A DNA stretch of 64,000 bases from Atlantibacter hermannii (GTDB lineage Bacteria; Pseudomonadota; Gammaproteobacteria; Enterobacterales; Enterobacteriaceae): contig NZ_JAAATR010000005.1 of assembly GCF_009907385.1 (NCBI RefSeq), positions 62,001-126,000 of the forward strand, in the 5' to 3' direction. Of the stretch, positions 54,212 to 62,169 are shown piece after piece. The stretch's first letter is position 1. The number at the start of each line of letters is the position of its first letter. The notes under the pieces were generated by a model. The model saw only the letters and a list, made by a program, of their open reading frames with translations. It was not told the DNA's origin and did no database searches. A program made the translations under genes and the position numbers.

Positions 54212-54467
54212 ATGAACCATGAGCAGTTTATCGAGAAGCACGTCCGTGAGGAGCTTATCCGCCTGGGTTTTCCGGTGCCGGTGGCTCAGGGGGGGGGCGT
54301 TCCAGGCCGTGGACTTATACCGGCGCATGTCTCAGGCAAGCCGCAAGGGGAAAATTTTCGATGATGTTTTACGACACGCGAAATTGTGGGCAGAGAAACA
54401 AACAACCTCAGCCGACAGGTTCGAAGAAAAGCGCGTTAAGCGTACCGAACAGCGCGGGCTGTTCTGA
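54212..54467 (+). pseudogene. Early phage gene broken by a G9 tract (+1 frame)
   Basis: ATG 54212 opens MNHEQFIEKHVREELIRLGF, which reads into nine G at 54289-54297 and then continues out of frame to an early TGA. With eight G it would continue as AFQAVDLYRRMSQASRKGKI and end at 54467, an 84-residue product like a common protein found just before O in lambdoid phages. The tract may be a real mutation, a phase-variable or slippage site, or an assembly error. Confidence 0.75.
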
Positions 54468-54584
54468 AAGGGTGAAGACCGTGCTGGTGGAACAGCAACG
54501 GCCTTCGGATGCAAAAACGGGTAGTCATTGCGAGGTCATTATGACAAACACCAATTTAAATTACCAGGCGCGGGAGGCATAGCA

Positions 54585-55616
54585 ATGTCGAATGTCGCCT
54601 ACGCCAATTTCGCGGCGCATTCCGCCGCCAGGAGCAACCGGATGGAAAACCAGAAGACCGGATTCATCCCGTTGTACCGGAGTGTGCTTAAACAACCCTG
54701 GTCTAAAGATGTTTTCCTGCGAACGCTGTGGGACAACCTTCTGCTGAACGCCGCCCGACAGCCGTACACAGCAAGTTTTAAGGGGCGTCAGTGGCCACTG
54801 CAAACCGGACAACTGGTGACCACCTCAGCCGATCTGGGGCTGAATCTGTGCGACCGAAACGGAGAGCCAGCGAGCCGCCATGCGGTGGATCGGATGCTCT
54901 CATTTTTTGAGAAAGAAGGGATGATTTCCACCGTCGGTGAACGTCGGAAAGGCACAGTGATCACTATCACAAATTATGTGCTTTACGCTCAAAAAATAGA
55001 CAATTTGCCCGCGCATAAAGCCGAGCATAACGGCGAGCATTACCCCGAGCATAACGAACCCAGCAACGGCGCGGGTCTGGAGGGTAATGCCGCGCATAAG
55101 CCCGAGCAAATAGCCGCGCTTAAACCCGCGCATCATGAACAACAAGGTAATAACAACAATAAAAACATTAAAAGATCTACGTTTCGGAATTCTGAAGAAT
55201 CTCGTAACGACGCCACTGAAAAATTTCTCTCTCGTCACCCTGAAGCAGCTGACGGAATTTACACCCCGTCAGGCAAGTCATGGGGTACTGCTGACGACCT
55301 GAAAGCTGCCCGCTGGATTTACTCACAACTGCTGACGGTCAACGCCAGTCTGTCCGAACCGAAGTGGGTTGAATGGGCCAATACAATCCGCCTTATGCGC
55401 TTACAGGACCACCGCACGCATTACGAAATCTGCGACCTGCTGAAATGGGCAAGCAAAGACGATTTCTGGGGCGAGAACATCATGAGCCCGTCCGGCCTTC
55501 GCAAAAAGTGGGATCGTCTGACTGCCAAACGCGCACGTAAACCGAAAAACTCCCGCGCCAGCACAACGCCGCTGGATTTCGATAACACCGACTGGGCGGA
55601 GGGTCTGCTGCCATGA
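54585..55616 (+). CDS. Lambda-O-like replication initiator with origin iterons inside
   Basis: The 343-residue protein starts at ATG 54585, behind GGAGG at 54572-54576. The N-terminal half (LYRSVLKQPWSKDVFLRTLW...) is a winged-helix DNA-binding part unlike lambda O. The C-terminal part (SWGTADDLKAARWIYSQLL to LDFDNTDWAEGLLP) aligns with lambda O's P-binding end. The middle codes for two runs of four-residue repeats (PAHK-AEHN-GEHY-PEHN), which are the translated iterons. The stop overlaps the P-like gene's ATG by four bases. Confidence 0.9.
   Translation: MSNVAYANFAAHSAARSNRMENQKTGFIPLYRSVLKQPWSKDVFLRTLWDNLLLNAARQPYTASFKGRQWPLQTGQLVTTSADLGLNLCDRNGEPASRHAVDRMLSFFEKEGMISTVGERRKGTVITITNYVLYAQKIDNLPAHKAEHNGEHYPEHNEPSNGAGLEGNAAHKPEQIAALKPAHHEQQGNNNNKNIKRSTFRNSEESRNDATEKFLSRHPEAADGIYTPSGKSWGTADDLKAARWIYSQLLTVNASLSEPKWVEWANTIRLMRLQDHRTHYEICDLLKWASKDDFWGENIMSPSGLRKKWDRLTAKRARKPKNSRASTTPLDFDNTDWAEGLLP
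55008..55136. repeat. Eight 12-bp iterons: candidate phage replication origin
   Basis: Four head-to-tail 12-base units fill 55008-55055: CCCGCGCATAAA, GCCGAGCATAAC, GGCGAGCATTAC, CCCGAGCATAAC. Four more fill 55089-55136, starting with GCCGCGCATAAG. The consensus is near SCCGMGCATAAV. An AT-rich tract at 55137-55175 follows directly. Lambda ori has the same plan inside gene O: four O-binding iterons, then an AT-rich unwinding region. Confidence 0.82.
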
Positions 55617-56344
55617 AAAACATTGGTACCGAGATGCGTAATTTCGATCGTGAGCAAATGCGCCGCGTTGCGATGGGTATGCCGGAGCAGCAATCCGAAT
55701 CTCGCCAGGAGCATGCCGCCCAGATATTCAACGATTTGTTTCGCCAGCTGCGCGCTGCGTTCCCGGCCAGCATGTCCGTTTTTAAAACCCAGGCGGATAT
55801 CGACGAATTCCGTCGCCAGTGGCTGCTGGCTTTTGCGGAAAATGGGATCATCAGCTTCGCACAGGTCGACGCTGGGATGCGCATTGCCCGCACACAGGAA
55901 AAACCGTTCATGCCGTCGCCCGGTCAGTTCGTGGCATGGTGCCGCGCCGAGGAAAGCGCCGCCGTGGGTCTGCCTGACCAGAACGAGCTGGTAAAGCTGG
56001 TTTACGAGTACTGCCGCAACCGCAGCCGTTACAGCGACGCAGAATCCTACTCATGGCCTGACAACGACATCACCCCGCGCACCGTGAAATACCGCGCCTG
56101 TTACTGGATGGTCACAACCCTGTACCAGCAGATGCGCTCTTACGGGCTTACCGACATGGAGCTCAACCGCAAAGCCGGTGAAGAGCTGGCGAAAATGGTG
56201 AAACGCATTCGCGCTGGTGAAGTGATTCCTGAGCCGGTTGCGCGTCTGCCGGTGCTGGGCAGCAAACCTGTTACGCGTGAGCAAGGAATGGCGAAAATTC
56301 AGGAAATCCGGGCGAAGTTTGGGCTTAAAGGCGGGAGGGCTTAA
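55613..56344 (+). CDS. Lambda-P-like helicase loader
   Basis: The 243-residue protein matches lambda P (233 residues) over its whole length. Shared segments are MRNFDREQMRRVAMGMPEQ at the start, RQWLLAFAENGI, RPFLPSPGQF-like KPFMPSPGQFVAWCR, VYEYCRNRSRYSDAESY and the end AKIQEIRAKFGLKG. P brings host DnaB helicase to O at the origin. It overlaps the O-like gene by ATGA. Confidence 0.94.
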   Translation: MKNIGTEMRNFDREQMRRVAMGMPEQQSESRQEHAAQIFNDLFRQLRAAFPASMSVFKTQADIDEFRRQWLLAFAENGIISFAQVDAGMRIARTQEKPFMPSPGQFVAWCRAEESAAVGLPDQNELVKLVYEYCRNRSRYSDAESYSWPDNDITPRTVKYRACYWMVTTLYQQMRSYGLTDMELNRKAGEELAKMVKRIRAGEVIPEPVARLPVLGSKPVTREQGMAKIQEIRAKFGLKGGRA

Positions 56345-56346
56345 TC

Positions 56347-56946
56347 ATGACAACGAATTCAGTAAACGCCGTTATCATATTCCTGGCTAACCGGGAAGGG
56401 AATCTCCATGAAATTGCTGCGGCTATCAGCATGGAACCAAACCGGACCTCAACTCTGCTGGGTGGCCTGCTGCGTAGCGGGACCGTGGTTCGCTCCGGGC
56501 GCATGCGGAAATACGTTTACCGGCTGGCGCAGGACTTCCGCACTCCGGAGCAAATCTACCAGGCCCGGGTTAAAGCTGTTCAGGCAGCGCTGGCAGAACA
56601 GCGTCGACTAACCTTCGCCGGGGTGAAAAATCTGCTTCGCGAAAGCGAATGGATCACGCGGGCCTTTCTCGATCTGGCCTGTAAAAACGGCGACCTTCAC
56701 AAGCAGGGTAAGCAGGGGTTCTTCCTGACTTTTGAGGATTACGAAGCCTACATCGGGGAAAGCACCCGCCGCAGCGATGCAAAGCGCAGGGCAACCAGCG
56801 CCGCATACCGCGAAGCACGAAAAGCACAGCCCAGACCAGCTAAGTCAGAAAAGCCAGCGGCCTCAGTGAACGTCGTCTGCGATGAATGCCGCCAGAACTG
56901 GCAGGGCTATCAGATCCACAAACTTTTCGGGAGTGCCCGCGCATGA
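56347..56946 (+). CDS. Phage winged-helix protein of unknown function
   Basis: The 199-residue protein begins two bases after the P-like gene. Its first 60 residues (NAVIIFLANREGNLHEIAAAIS, then a second hydrophobic helix and VVRSGRMRKYVYRL) look like a winged HTH, and a second such unit may follow at about 80-130. The C-terminus has CDECRQNW. It could be an early regulator. No close family recognised. Confidence 0.8.
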   Translation: MTTNSVNAVIIFLANREGNLHEIAAAISMEPNRTSTLLGGLLRSGTVVRSGRMRKYVYRLAQDFRTPEQIYQARVKAVQAALAEQRRLTFAGVKNLLRESEWITRAFLDLACKNGDLHKQGKQGFFLTFEDYEAYIGESTRRSDAKRRATSAAYREARKAQPRPAKSEKPAASVNVVCDECRQNWQGYQIHKLFGSARA

Positions 56947-57644
56947 AAGACATGACCCATGAGCAGTTGATACGCGCCACCTACGTGGCCGCAAAGTACG
57001 AAAATCCGAAGACGGCGCAACTACTGACAGAGTTGGCGGGAAGGCTGAACTGCGCACTGATTGCCGCACGCACCGCCTGCGCAGAACGTGCAACCGCCAT
57101 GAAGGCAGAAATCGAGTGGGAAACGGCCATGCGTCAGGCTACCGGGGCAGACAGCGTTGATGATGTGGTCAGCGTGATCGATCAGCTTAAATCTGACCTT
57201 ACGGCGATGGCGTCGGAAAATCTGACCCTGAAAGAATCGACAAAAAACGGCGTGATCGAACCCCACCAGATGACCAGTCGTGGCGTTTCTGTCGGGGTAA
57301 AAAACGTGATTGTAAATCGAGAAATCAAAACCCCGGCCACCGACGCATTCCTGGCTGAAGTGCTGGCCAGCGCGATACCTGAAGGTTGCGCCATTGTGCC
57401 TCAACAGATTTTCCTTGATCCATCCGACATTGAGTCTATTTGCTCGCAATGCGGTGACGGCAATGAATCCGGGTACGGTGATTTTACTGACGGTCTGTTG
57501 TGGGTTGGCAATATTCAACGTGACGACGGCAGCATTGTCCACGGCCTGCATATCTCATCCGCCGATTACTCAGAGGAAGGTGGTGTAACAGTTTGCGAGT
57601 TCGCCGCCCAACTGCGCGGTAACAGCAATGGAGGTGCGCTGTGA
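56943..57644 (+). CDS. Early phage protein with coiled coil (Ea22-like position)
   Basis: From ATG 56943 (four-base overlap with the previous gene) the product is 233 residues. The N-terminal third is helical with charged heptads, the middle has TPATDAFLAEVLASAIPEGC like Ea22-type phage proteins, and the C-terminal part is richer in Asp, Gly and Cys. Its role is unknown. It overlaps the next gene by four bases (GTGA). Confidence 0.75.
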   Translation: MKDMTHEQLIRATYVAAKYENPKTAQLLTELAGRLNCALIAARTACAERATAMKAEIEWETAMRQATGADSVDDVVSVIDQLKSDLTAMASENLTLKESTKNGVIEPHQMTSRGVSVGVKNVIVNREIKTPATDAFLAEVLASAIPEGCAIVPQQIFLDPSDIESICSQCGDGNESGYGDFTDGLLWVGNIQRDDGSIVHGLHISSADYSEEGGVTVCEFAAQLRGNSNGGAL

Positions 57645-58390
57645 GTGAGCAAACCATTCTCGACATGTGCTGTGGCTCGCGCATGTTCTGGCATGACAAA
57701 ACCGACCCGCGCGCCGTCTTTTGCGATATTCGCGCTGAGGAGCACGTACTTTGCGATGAGCGCCGCCTGGTTATCAGCCCTGATGTAATCGCTGATTTCC
57801 GCGCGCTGCCGTTCGCCAACGCTACGTTTCCGGTAGCGGTCTTCGATCCGCCGCATCTTGAACGTGTTGGCCCTAATGACTGGCAGGGTAAAAAGTACGG
57901 AAAATTGAACCGGGAAACCTGGCGAGATGATTTGCGTATTGGGTTTGCTGAGGCGTTTCGCGTCCTGAGGCCTCACGGCGTTTTGATTTTTAAATGGAGT
58001 GAGGTGCAGATCCCCGTTAGCCAGATACTGGCCCTTACCGATGAAAAACCAGCAGTGTGGCAACGTACCGGGAAAAATGACAAAACGCACTGGATTAGTT
58101 TTGTTAAGAAAGGAGTATCTGAGCGAGCAGAGCATGATCACCTGATGCAGTACGCTACCAATCGCATCGTAGAACTTGAAAGCCTGCTGCTGGTGGATGT
58201 GCCGGAAACAGTCTGGCCCGCTGAAGTCGGCATGGTCTATTCACAGGTAGAAAGCGCCAGAGATCTTCCTGCGCACCACCAGCGCCGCCTGAAACATCAC
58301 ATCAACCGCATGTGGCTGGAAAAAATGCCGGTACCGGCGATCATCACTGCTGCCTGTTCGCTGGCCGCGGCCATGGAGAAATACGCGTGA
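57641..58390 (+). CDS. Phage class I SAM-dependent DNA methyltransferase (DPPH type)
   Basis: GTG 57641 opens a 249-residue protein whose first 165 residues form the methyltransferase. Motif I is ILDMCCGSR, the active site is DPPH at residues 69-72, and the domain ends at KTHWISFVKKG. Small phage enzymes of this family are usually annotated as adenine-specific. The C-terminal 80 residues are a helical extension not needed for the fold. Its stop overlaps the C5 methyltransferase start (GTGA), so the two are expressed together. Confidence 0.87.
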   Translation: MSEQTILDMCCGSRMFWHDKTDPRAVFCDIRAEEHVLCDERRLVISPDVIADFRALPFANATFPVAVFDPPHLERVGPNDWQGKKYGKLNRETWRDDLRIGFAEAFRVLRPHGVLIFKWSEVQIPVSQILALTDEKPAVWQRTGKNDKTHWISFVKKGVSERAEHDHLMQYATNRIVELESLLLVDVPETVWPAEVGMVYSQVESARDLPAHHQRRLKHHINRMWLEKMPVPAIITAACSLAAAMEKYA

Positions 58391-60525
58391 GAGAAATCAT
58401 CGTTGATAATTTTGCTGGTGGCGGCGGGGCGTCTACCGGAATTGAACTGGCAACCGGCCGCAGTGTGGATATTGCGATTAACCACGACGAGAACGCCGTC
58501 GCCATGCACACCACGAACCATCCGGATACTTTGCACTACTGCGAATCGGTGTTTGATGTAAACCCGATGGCGGCGACGGCAGGCCGCCCGGTGGGGCTGG
58601 CATGGTTTAGCCCGGATTGCCGCCACTTCTCGAAGGCCAAGGGCTCAAAGCCGGTGGAGAAAGAAATTCGCGGTCTGGCGTGGATCGTTATTCGCTGGGC
58701 GCTGGCGGTGCGGCCACGCGTGATGATGCTGGAGAACGTCGAAGAGTTTAAAACGTGGGGGCCACTTTTACGCGAAATGCCGTTTATCAGCTGGGCTGAG
58801 CGCCACTTAAGTGATTTTATTGGCCCTCCTATTCCAACAGAGCAGCGGCCTGACCCTGAGCGTGCCGGAGAAACCTTCGAAGCGTTCTGCGGCATGCTTT
58901 CCGGCGGTATCCCCGCCGGGCATCCGGCGCTGGCAGAGTGCTGCGAATTCCTGGGCATTGCCGCCGACGGCGAACAGGCGCAGCAGCTGGTGGACGGGCT
59001 CGGATATGCTGTAGATTACCGCGAACTGCGGGCCTGTGATTTCGGCGCACCGACAATCAGAAAACGCTTTTTCATGGTTATGCGGTGCGACGGCGTGCCG
59101 GTGAGCTGGCCGGAGCCGACACACGGTGATCCTAAATCATCAGCAGTGCAGAGCGGTAAGCTGAAAGCCTGGCGGACGGCGGCGGAATGTATCGACTGGA
59201 CTATCCCTGCGCCGTCCATATTCGACCGCAAAAAGCCGCTGGCGGAAAACACCCTCAAACGCATTGCCCGGGGCATTCAGCGGTTCGTGATCGACAATGC
59301 GTCGCCGTTCATCGTGAAGTGCAACCACACTACCACGAAAGGCAAATATGACTGTTTCCGCGGCCAGGCGCTGGGCGAACCGTTGCAGACCATCACCAAA
59401 ACCCATGGCTACGCAATCGCGGTACCGCACCTGACGAAGTTTCGCACCGGCGCAACCGGGCAGGATGTCACCGAGCCGGTGCCCACAGTCACCGCCGGTA
59501 CGTCAAAGCGCCCGGGTGGTAACGGGCATGCTCTCGGTCTGGTGGAAGCCGCGTTGACTCCTTTTCTGGCTGGCAGCGGCGGCAGTGAGTACCAGGCAAA
59601 GCCGCGCTCGCTGAATAAACCGGCTCATACAATCCTGAAAGAGTCACGGTCATGCGTCGTTGCGCCGGTGATCGCCCGCCAGTTCGGTGCCAGCATCGGC
59701 CACCGCGCTGATGAGCCGAGCGCAACAATAACTGCTGGTGGCGGCGGTAAATCGCAGCTGGTGACACCGACGCTGATCCAGATGGGTTACGGCGAGCGCC
59801 CCGGGCAGGAACCGCGCGTGCCAGGCCTGCATAAGCCGCTGGGTACAGTGGTGGCGGGCGGGAATAAATTCGCGACGGTGAGCGCATTCTTGGCGAAACA
59901 CTACGGCGGTAACTACTCGGGACCAGGCGTCGGTTTAGATGAGCCTGTTCATTCAGTTACCACGGTCGATCACCACGCAGTTGTCGCTGCGCATTTAATG
60001 GTCAATAACACTGGTCATCCGGGCGGTTCGCTGGGCAATCCGGCTCATACCTTAACTACGGGAAATCATCATGCTGCAATAACCTCTCATTTGGTGAAAT
60101 TGCGCGGCACCTGCCGGGACGGACAACCAACCAGTGAACCAATGCCAACGGTGACGGCGGGCGGCCTGCACGTAGGGGAGGTGAAAACCACTCTTGCGGT
60201 CGATGAATACGACGAACATCGCGCGCAGCAGACGCTTGAGTTTCTGCGGGAATACTGTGGCGAGGATTGCGACGGGCTGGTGACAGTTGACGGCATAACT
60301 TACCGCATCGTTGATATTGGCATGCGCATGCTGCAACCGCACGAACTATACCGGGCGCAGGGCTTCCCGGACTGGTACATCATTGACCGTGACTATCGCG
60401 GGGTGAAGTACGCGAAGGATAAGCAGGTGGCGCGCTGCGGCAACGCGGTACCGCCACCGTTCGCCGAGGCACTGGTGAGGGCGAATTTACCGGAGATGTG
60501 CTCGGTGAAAGAGCGGGCGGCATAA
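58387..60525 (+). CDS. DNA cytosine-5 methyltransferase with repeat-based target domain
   Basis: From GTG 58387 the 712-residue protein has all C5-methylase motifs. They are FAGGGGASTGIE (I), SPDCRHFSKAKG (IV, catalytic Cys78, where most enzymes have PCQ), MLENVEEF (VI), PTIRKRFF (VIII), RMLQPHELYRAQGFP (IX) and RCGNAVPPP (X). Between VIII and IX, where the target-recognition domain lies, there are eight degenerate repeats (residues 331-590) of the form EPxxTxTAG. It probably protects phage DNA from restriction. Confidence 0.93.
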   Translation: MREIIVDNFAGGGGASTGIELATGRSVDIAINHDENAVAMHTTNHPDTLHYCESVFDVNPMAATAGRPVGLAWFSPDCRHFSKAKGSKPVEKEIRGLAWIVIRWALAVRPRVMMLENVEEFKTWGPLLREMPFISWAERHLSDFIGPPIPTEQRPDPERAGETFEAFCGMLSGGIPAGHPALAECCEFLGIAADGEQAQQLVDGLGYAVDYRELRACDFGAPTIRKRFFMVMRCDGVPVSWPEPTHGDPKSSAVQSGKLKAWRTAAECIDWTIPAPSIFDRKKPLAENTLKRIARGIQRFVIDNASPFIVKCNHTTTKGKYDCFRGQALGEPLQTITKTHGYAIAVPHLTKFRTGATGQDVTEPVPTVTAGTSKRPGGNGHALGLVEAALTPFLAGSGGSEYQAKPRSLNKPAHTILKESRSCVVAPVIARQFGASIGHRADEPSATITAGGGGKSQLVTPTLIQMGYGERPGQEPRVPGLHKPLGTVVAGGNKFATVSAFLAKHYGGNYSGPGVGLDEPVHSVTTVDHHAVVAAHLMVNNTGHPGGSLGNPAHTLTTGNHHAAITSHLVKLRGTCRDGQPTSEPMPTVTAGGLHVGEVKTTLAVDEYDEHRAQQTLEFLREYCGEDCDGLVTVDGITYRIVDIGMRMLQPHELYRAQGFPDWYIIDRDYRGVKYAKDKQVARCGNAVPPPFAEALVRANLPEMCSVKERAA

Positions 60526-60533
60526 TCGCACAT

Positions 60534-60567
60534 TAAGCTGCCCGGCTACACAAGTTTGGGCAGCTTA
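60534..60567. repeat. Ten-base inverted repeat after the C5 methyltransferase gene
   Basis: TAAGCTGCCC (60534-60543) and GGGCAGCTTA (60558-60567) pair perfectly around a 14-base loop. No T tract follows, so it may protect a 3' end rather than terminate. It lies between the methyltransferase gene and the convergent emrE-type gene. Confidence 0.55.
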
Positions 60568-60760
60568 GAGCGAGGAGCGGACATATTGGTTTTCTTCGCA
60601 CAAAGGATAAGAGGTGGCATTTACCCAAAATGTTTAGATGATTTAGCAAATATTAAGAATTAGAAGTGGGCGGATAATGAATAATTTCTCCGCTTATCCA
60701 CCTATATTCCGTTAACAATTCAAAAACTGGGATAAAGATTCAACCAATTACATAGATGGT

Positions 60761-61093
60761 TTAATGCGCTGCGGTTTTCGATAAAAGATTTAGAATTAAA
60801 ACGCCGCAGATAATCAAGAACATTCCCAATAAAGCCCAAATATCCAATTTTTGTCCGAATACGAGCCAGCCCAGTATAGATACAGTAACGATACCAAGTC
60901 CAGACCAGACTGCATAGGCAATACCAAGTGGTATGGACTTTAAAGTAATCGATAAACAATAAAATGCAATGGCATATCCGACAACCACCACGACAGAAGG
61001 TACCAGTTTAGTAAATCCTTCACTAAGTTTCAGGCTTGTTGTTGCTACAACCTCACCTATAACAGCGATTAATAGAATAATCCACGTATTCAT
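60761..61093 (-). CDS. SMR-family multidrug efflux protein (EmrE/Qac type)
   Basis: From ATG 61093 (GAGG six bases upstream) the protein has 110 residues, the length of EmrE, with four membrane helices. The essential Glu14, and Tyr40, Tyr60 and Trp63 of the substrate pocket, are all at EmrE positions ([11 protein letters not shown]). Sequence is closest in style to the Qac group. It exports quaternary ammonium compounds and dyes. It is AT-rich, opposes the phage operon and sits between phage genes, so it is an added cargo gene; emrE in E. coli also lies in a prophage, DLP12. Confidence 0.92.
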   Translation of the reverse strand: MNTWIILLIAVIGEVVATTSLKLSEGFTKLVPSVVVVVGYAIAFYCLSITLKSIPLGIAYAVWSGLGIVTVSILGWLVFGQKLDIWALLGMFLIICGVLILNLLSKTAAH

Positions 61094-61363
61094 AATGTAC
61101 CTCAACTATTAAAATAAGGATTTTGATAATAAACTAAATTAATAAAATGTGTAGTCTTGTATTTTGTATTTATTGGTGAGCAGCCCTAAGCCATTTTTAA
61201 TGGCAAAAAATATGATGCTGCCGATGATAATCAAGATGTTATCTTTATTAATGTTATCCAGAGACAGGACAATGTCCGCTCTTGGCATAAAGCAGACGAC
61301 AGAACAAACAGTTCATCCTCAGCATATCGTTAAATCTGAAACAAGCTGAAGCAAGACCATAAG

Positions 61364-61387
61364 CCACTCACGAAGTGGTTTTTTCTT
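61364..61387 (+). terminator. Intrinsic terminator upstream of the nin segment
   Basis: CCACT (61364-61368) and AGTGG (61374-61378) form a short stem followed by TTTTTTCTTTT. It would stop rightward transcripts between the methyltransferase genes and the LexA-controlled nin promoter, which makes that promoter more important. The gap 61094-61479 otherwise holds no gene I trust. Confidence 0.75.
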
Positions 61388-61398
61388 TTACAATGGCT

Positions 61399-61426
61399 TT
61401 GAAATTACTCAATCCCTGTGCATAAT
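61399..61426 (+). promoter_or_regulatory. sigma-70 promoter of the nin segment
   Basis: TTGAAA (61399-61404) and CATAAT (61421-61426) are spaced by 16 bases, each with one or two mismatches from consensus. It would drive the small gene at 61480, ninB, ninE, ninI, ninG, ylcG and Q. Confidence 0.65.
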
Positions 61427-61431
61427 AACAG
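61416..61431. promoter_or_regulatory. LexA (SOS) box over the nin promoter
   Basis: CTGT-GCATAATA-ACAG at 61416-61431 has the invariant CTGT-N8-ACAG core of the enterobacterial SOS box with an AT-rich centre. It fully covers the -10 element at 61421-61426, the arrangement that gives LexA repression. Confidence 0.7.
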
Positions 61432-61479
61432 TGTCAGCCTGAACAACTGACACTGATTACTCGCGCTATGGAGAACACC

Positions 61480-61575
61480 ATGGCGCACCAAAACATCCCA
61501 AATCTCATTTCACTGACGTTTAGCGACGCCAGCGATTTTCTGCATTCTGCGGCTTCCTGTGGGGAGGCCGTATGA
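61480..61575 (+). CDS. Small phage protein before ninB (31 residues)
   Basis: ATG 61480, with GGAG seven bases upstream, opens MAHQNIPNLISLTFSDASDF and ends at 61575, overlapping the ninB start by ATGA. The coupling to ninB and the good ribosome site suggest it is real. An upstream ATG at 61468 would add four residues. No family recognised. Confidence 0.6.
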   Translation: MAHQNIPNLISLTFSDASDFLHSAASCGEAV

Positions 61576-62009
61576 AACAGCAATACCTCCTCCGCAATAC
61601 CAACATCCGCGCCAATGCCATCAACGCCATTAATCAGTTGCAACTCGACGAGAAGCGCCCTGTAGTCATCGAGATAAAAGAGATGACCCGCTCTATCGAC
61701 CAGAACGCAAAATTATGGGCCATTTTGGGCGACATCAGCCGCCAGGTCGAATGGCATGGCCGCAAGCTATCACCTGAGTCGTGGAAGCATGTTTTTACTG
61801 CGGCACTGGTTAAGCAGGATGTGGTGCCCAATTTGTCCGGTGATGGCTTCGTGGTGCTGGGACAGTCAACCAGCAAGATGACCGTCGGCCAGATGCGCGA
61901 CCTCATCGAGCTAATCCATGCCTTTGGTGCCGAACGTAACGTCCGCTGGGGTGATGAATCCCGCCTGGCTATGGAGTGGGCATCCCGCTTCGGAGGTGCC
62001 CGTGGCTAG
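61572..62009 (+). CDS. ninB: NinB, phage recombination protein
   Basis: The 145-residue protein matches lambda NinB (Orf): KEMTRSIDQNAKLWAILGDI and KMTVGQMRDLIELIHAFGAE are conserved. Orf binds single-stranded DNA and SSB and can replace RecFOR in phage recombination. It is coupled to the preceding small gene and overlaps ninE by eight bases. Confidence 0.94.
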   Translation: MKQQYLLRNTNIRANAINAINQLQLDEKRPVVIEIKEMTRSIDQNAKLWAILGDISRQVEWHGRKLSPESWKHVFTAALVKQDVVPNLSGDGFVVLGQSTSKMTVGQMRDLIELIHAFGAERNVRWGDESRLAMEWASRFGGARG

Positions 62010-62169
62010 CCCTCTCGCTCGCATCATAGAACGTCACATCTTCCGGGTTCCAGCCAGGCGCAAGCGCGCTGTCGAATTAAGTCCGTCTGATATCCCAACA
62101 TTCCACTATACGGCCCACCTGGCTGATGTCCGCTGGCTGCGTCTTGCCGCCAGAAGGAAACACGCATGA
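62002..62169 (+). CDS. ninE: NinE-like protein
   Basis: GTG 62002, behind CGGAGG at 61991-61996, opens a 55-residue basic protein ending in [20 protein letters not shown]. The same ending appears in lambda NinE ([20 protein letters not shown]). The N-terminal half differs and lacks the CxxC of lambda NinE. Role unknown. It overlaps ninB and the phosphatase gene on either side. Confidence 0.85.
   Translation: MASPLARIIERHIFRVPARRKRAVELSPSDIPTFHYTAHLADVRWLRLAARRKHA

Noticed and set aside
61164-61349. Met-rich 61-residue frame between emrE-type gene and the nin promoter
   Set aside because: No ribosome site and no similarity; probably accidental in AT-rich DNA.
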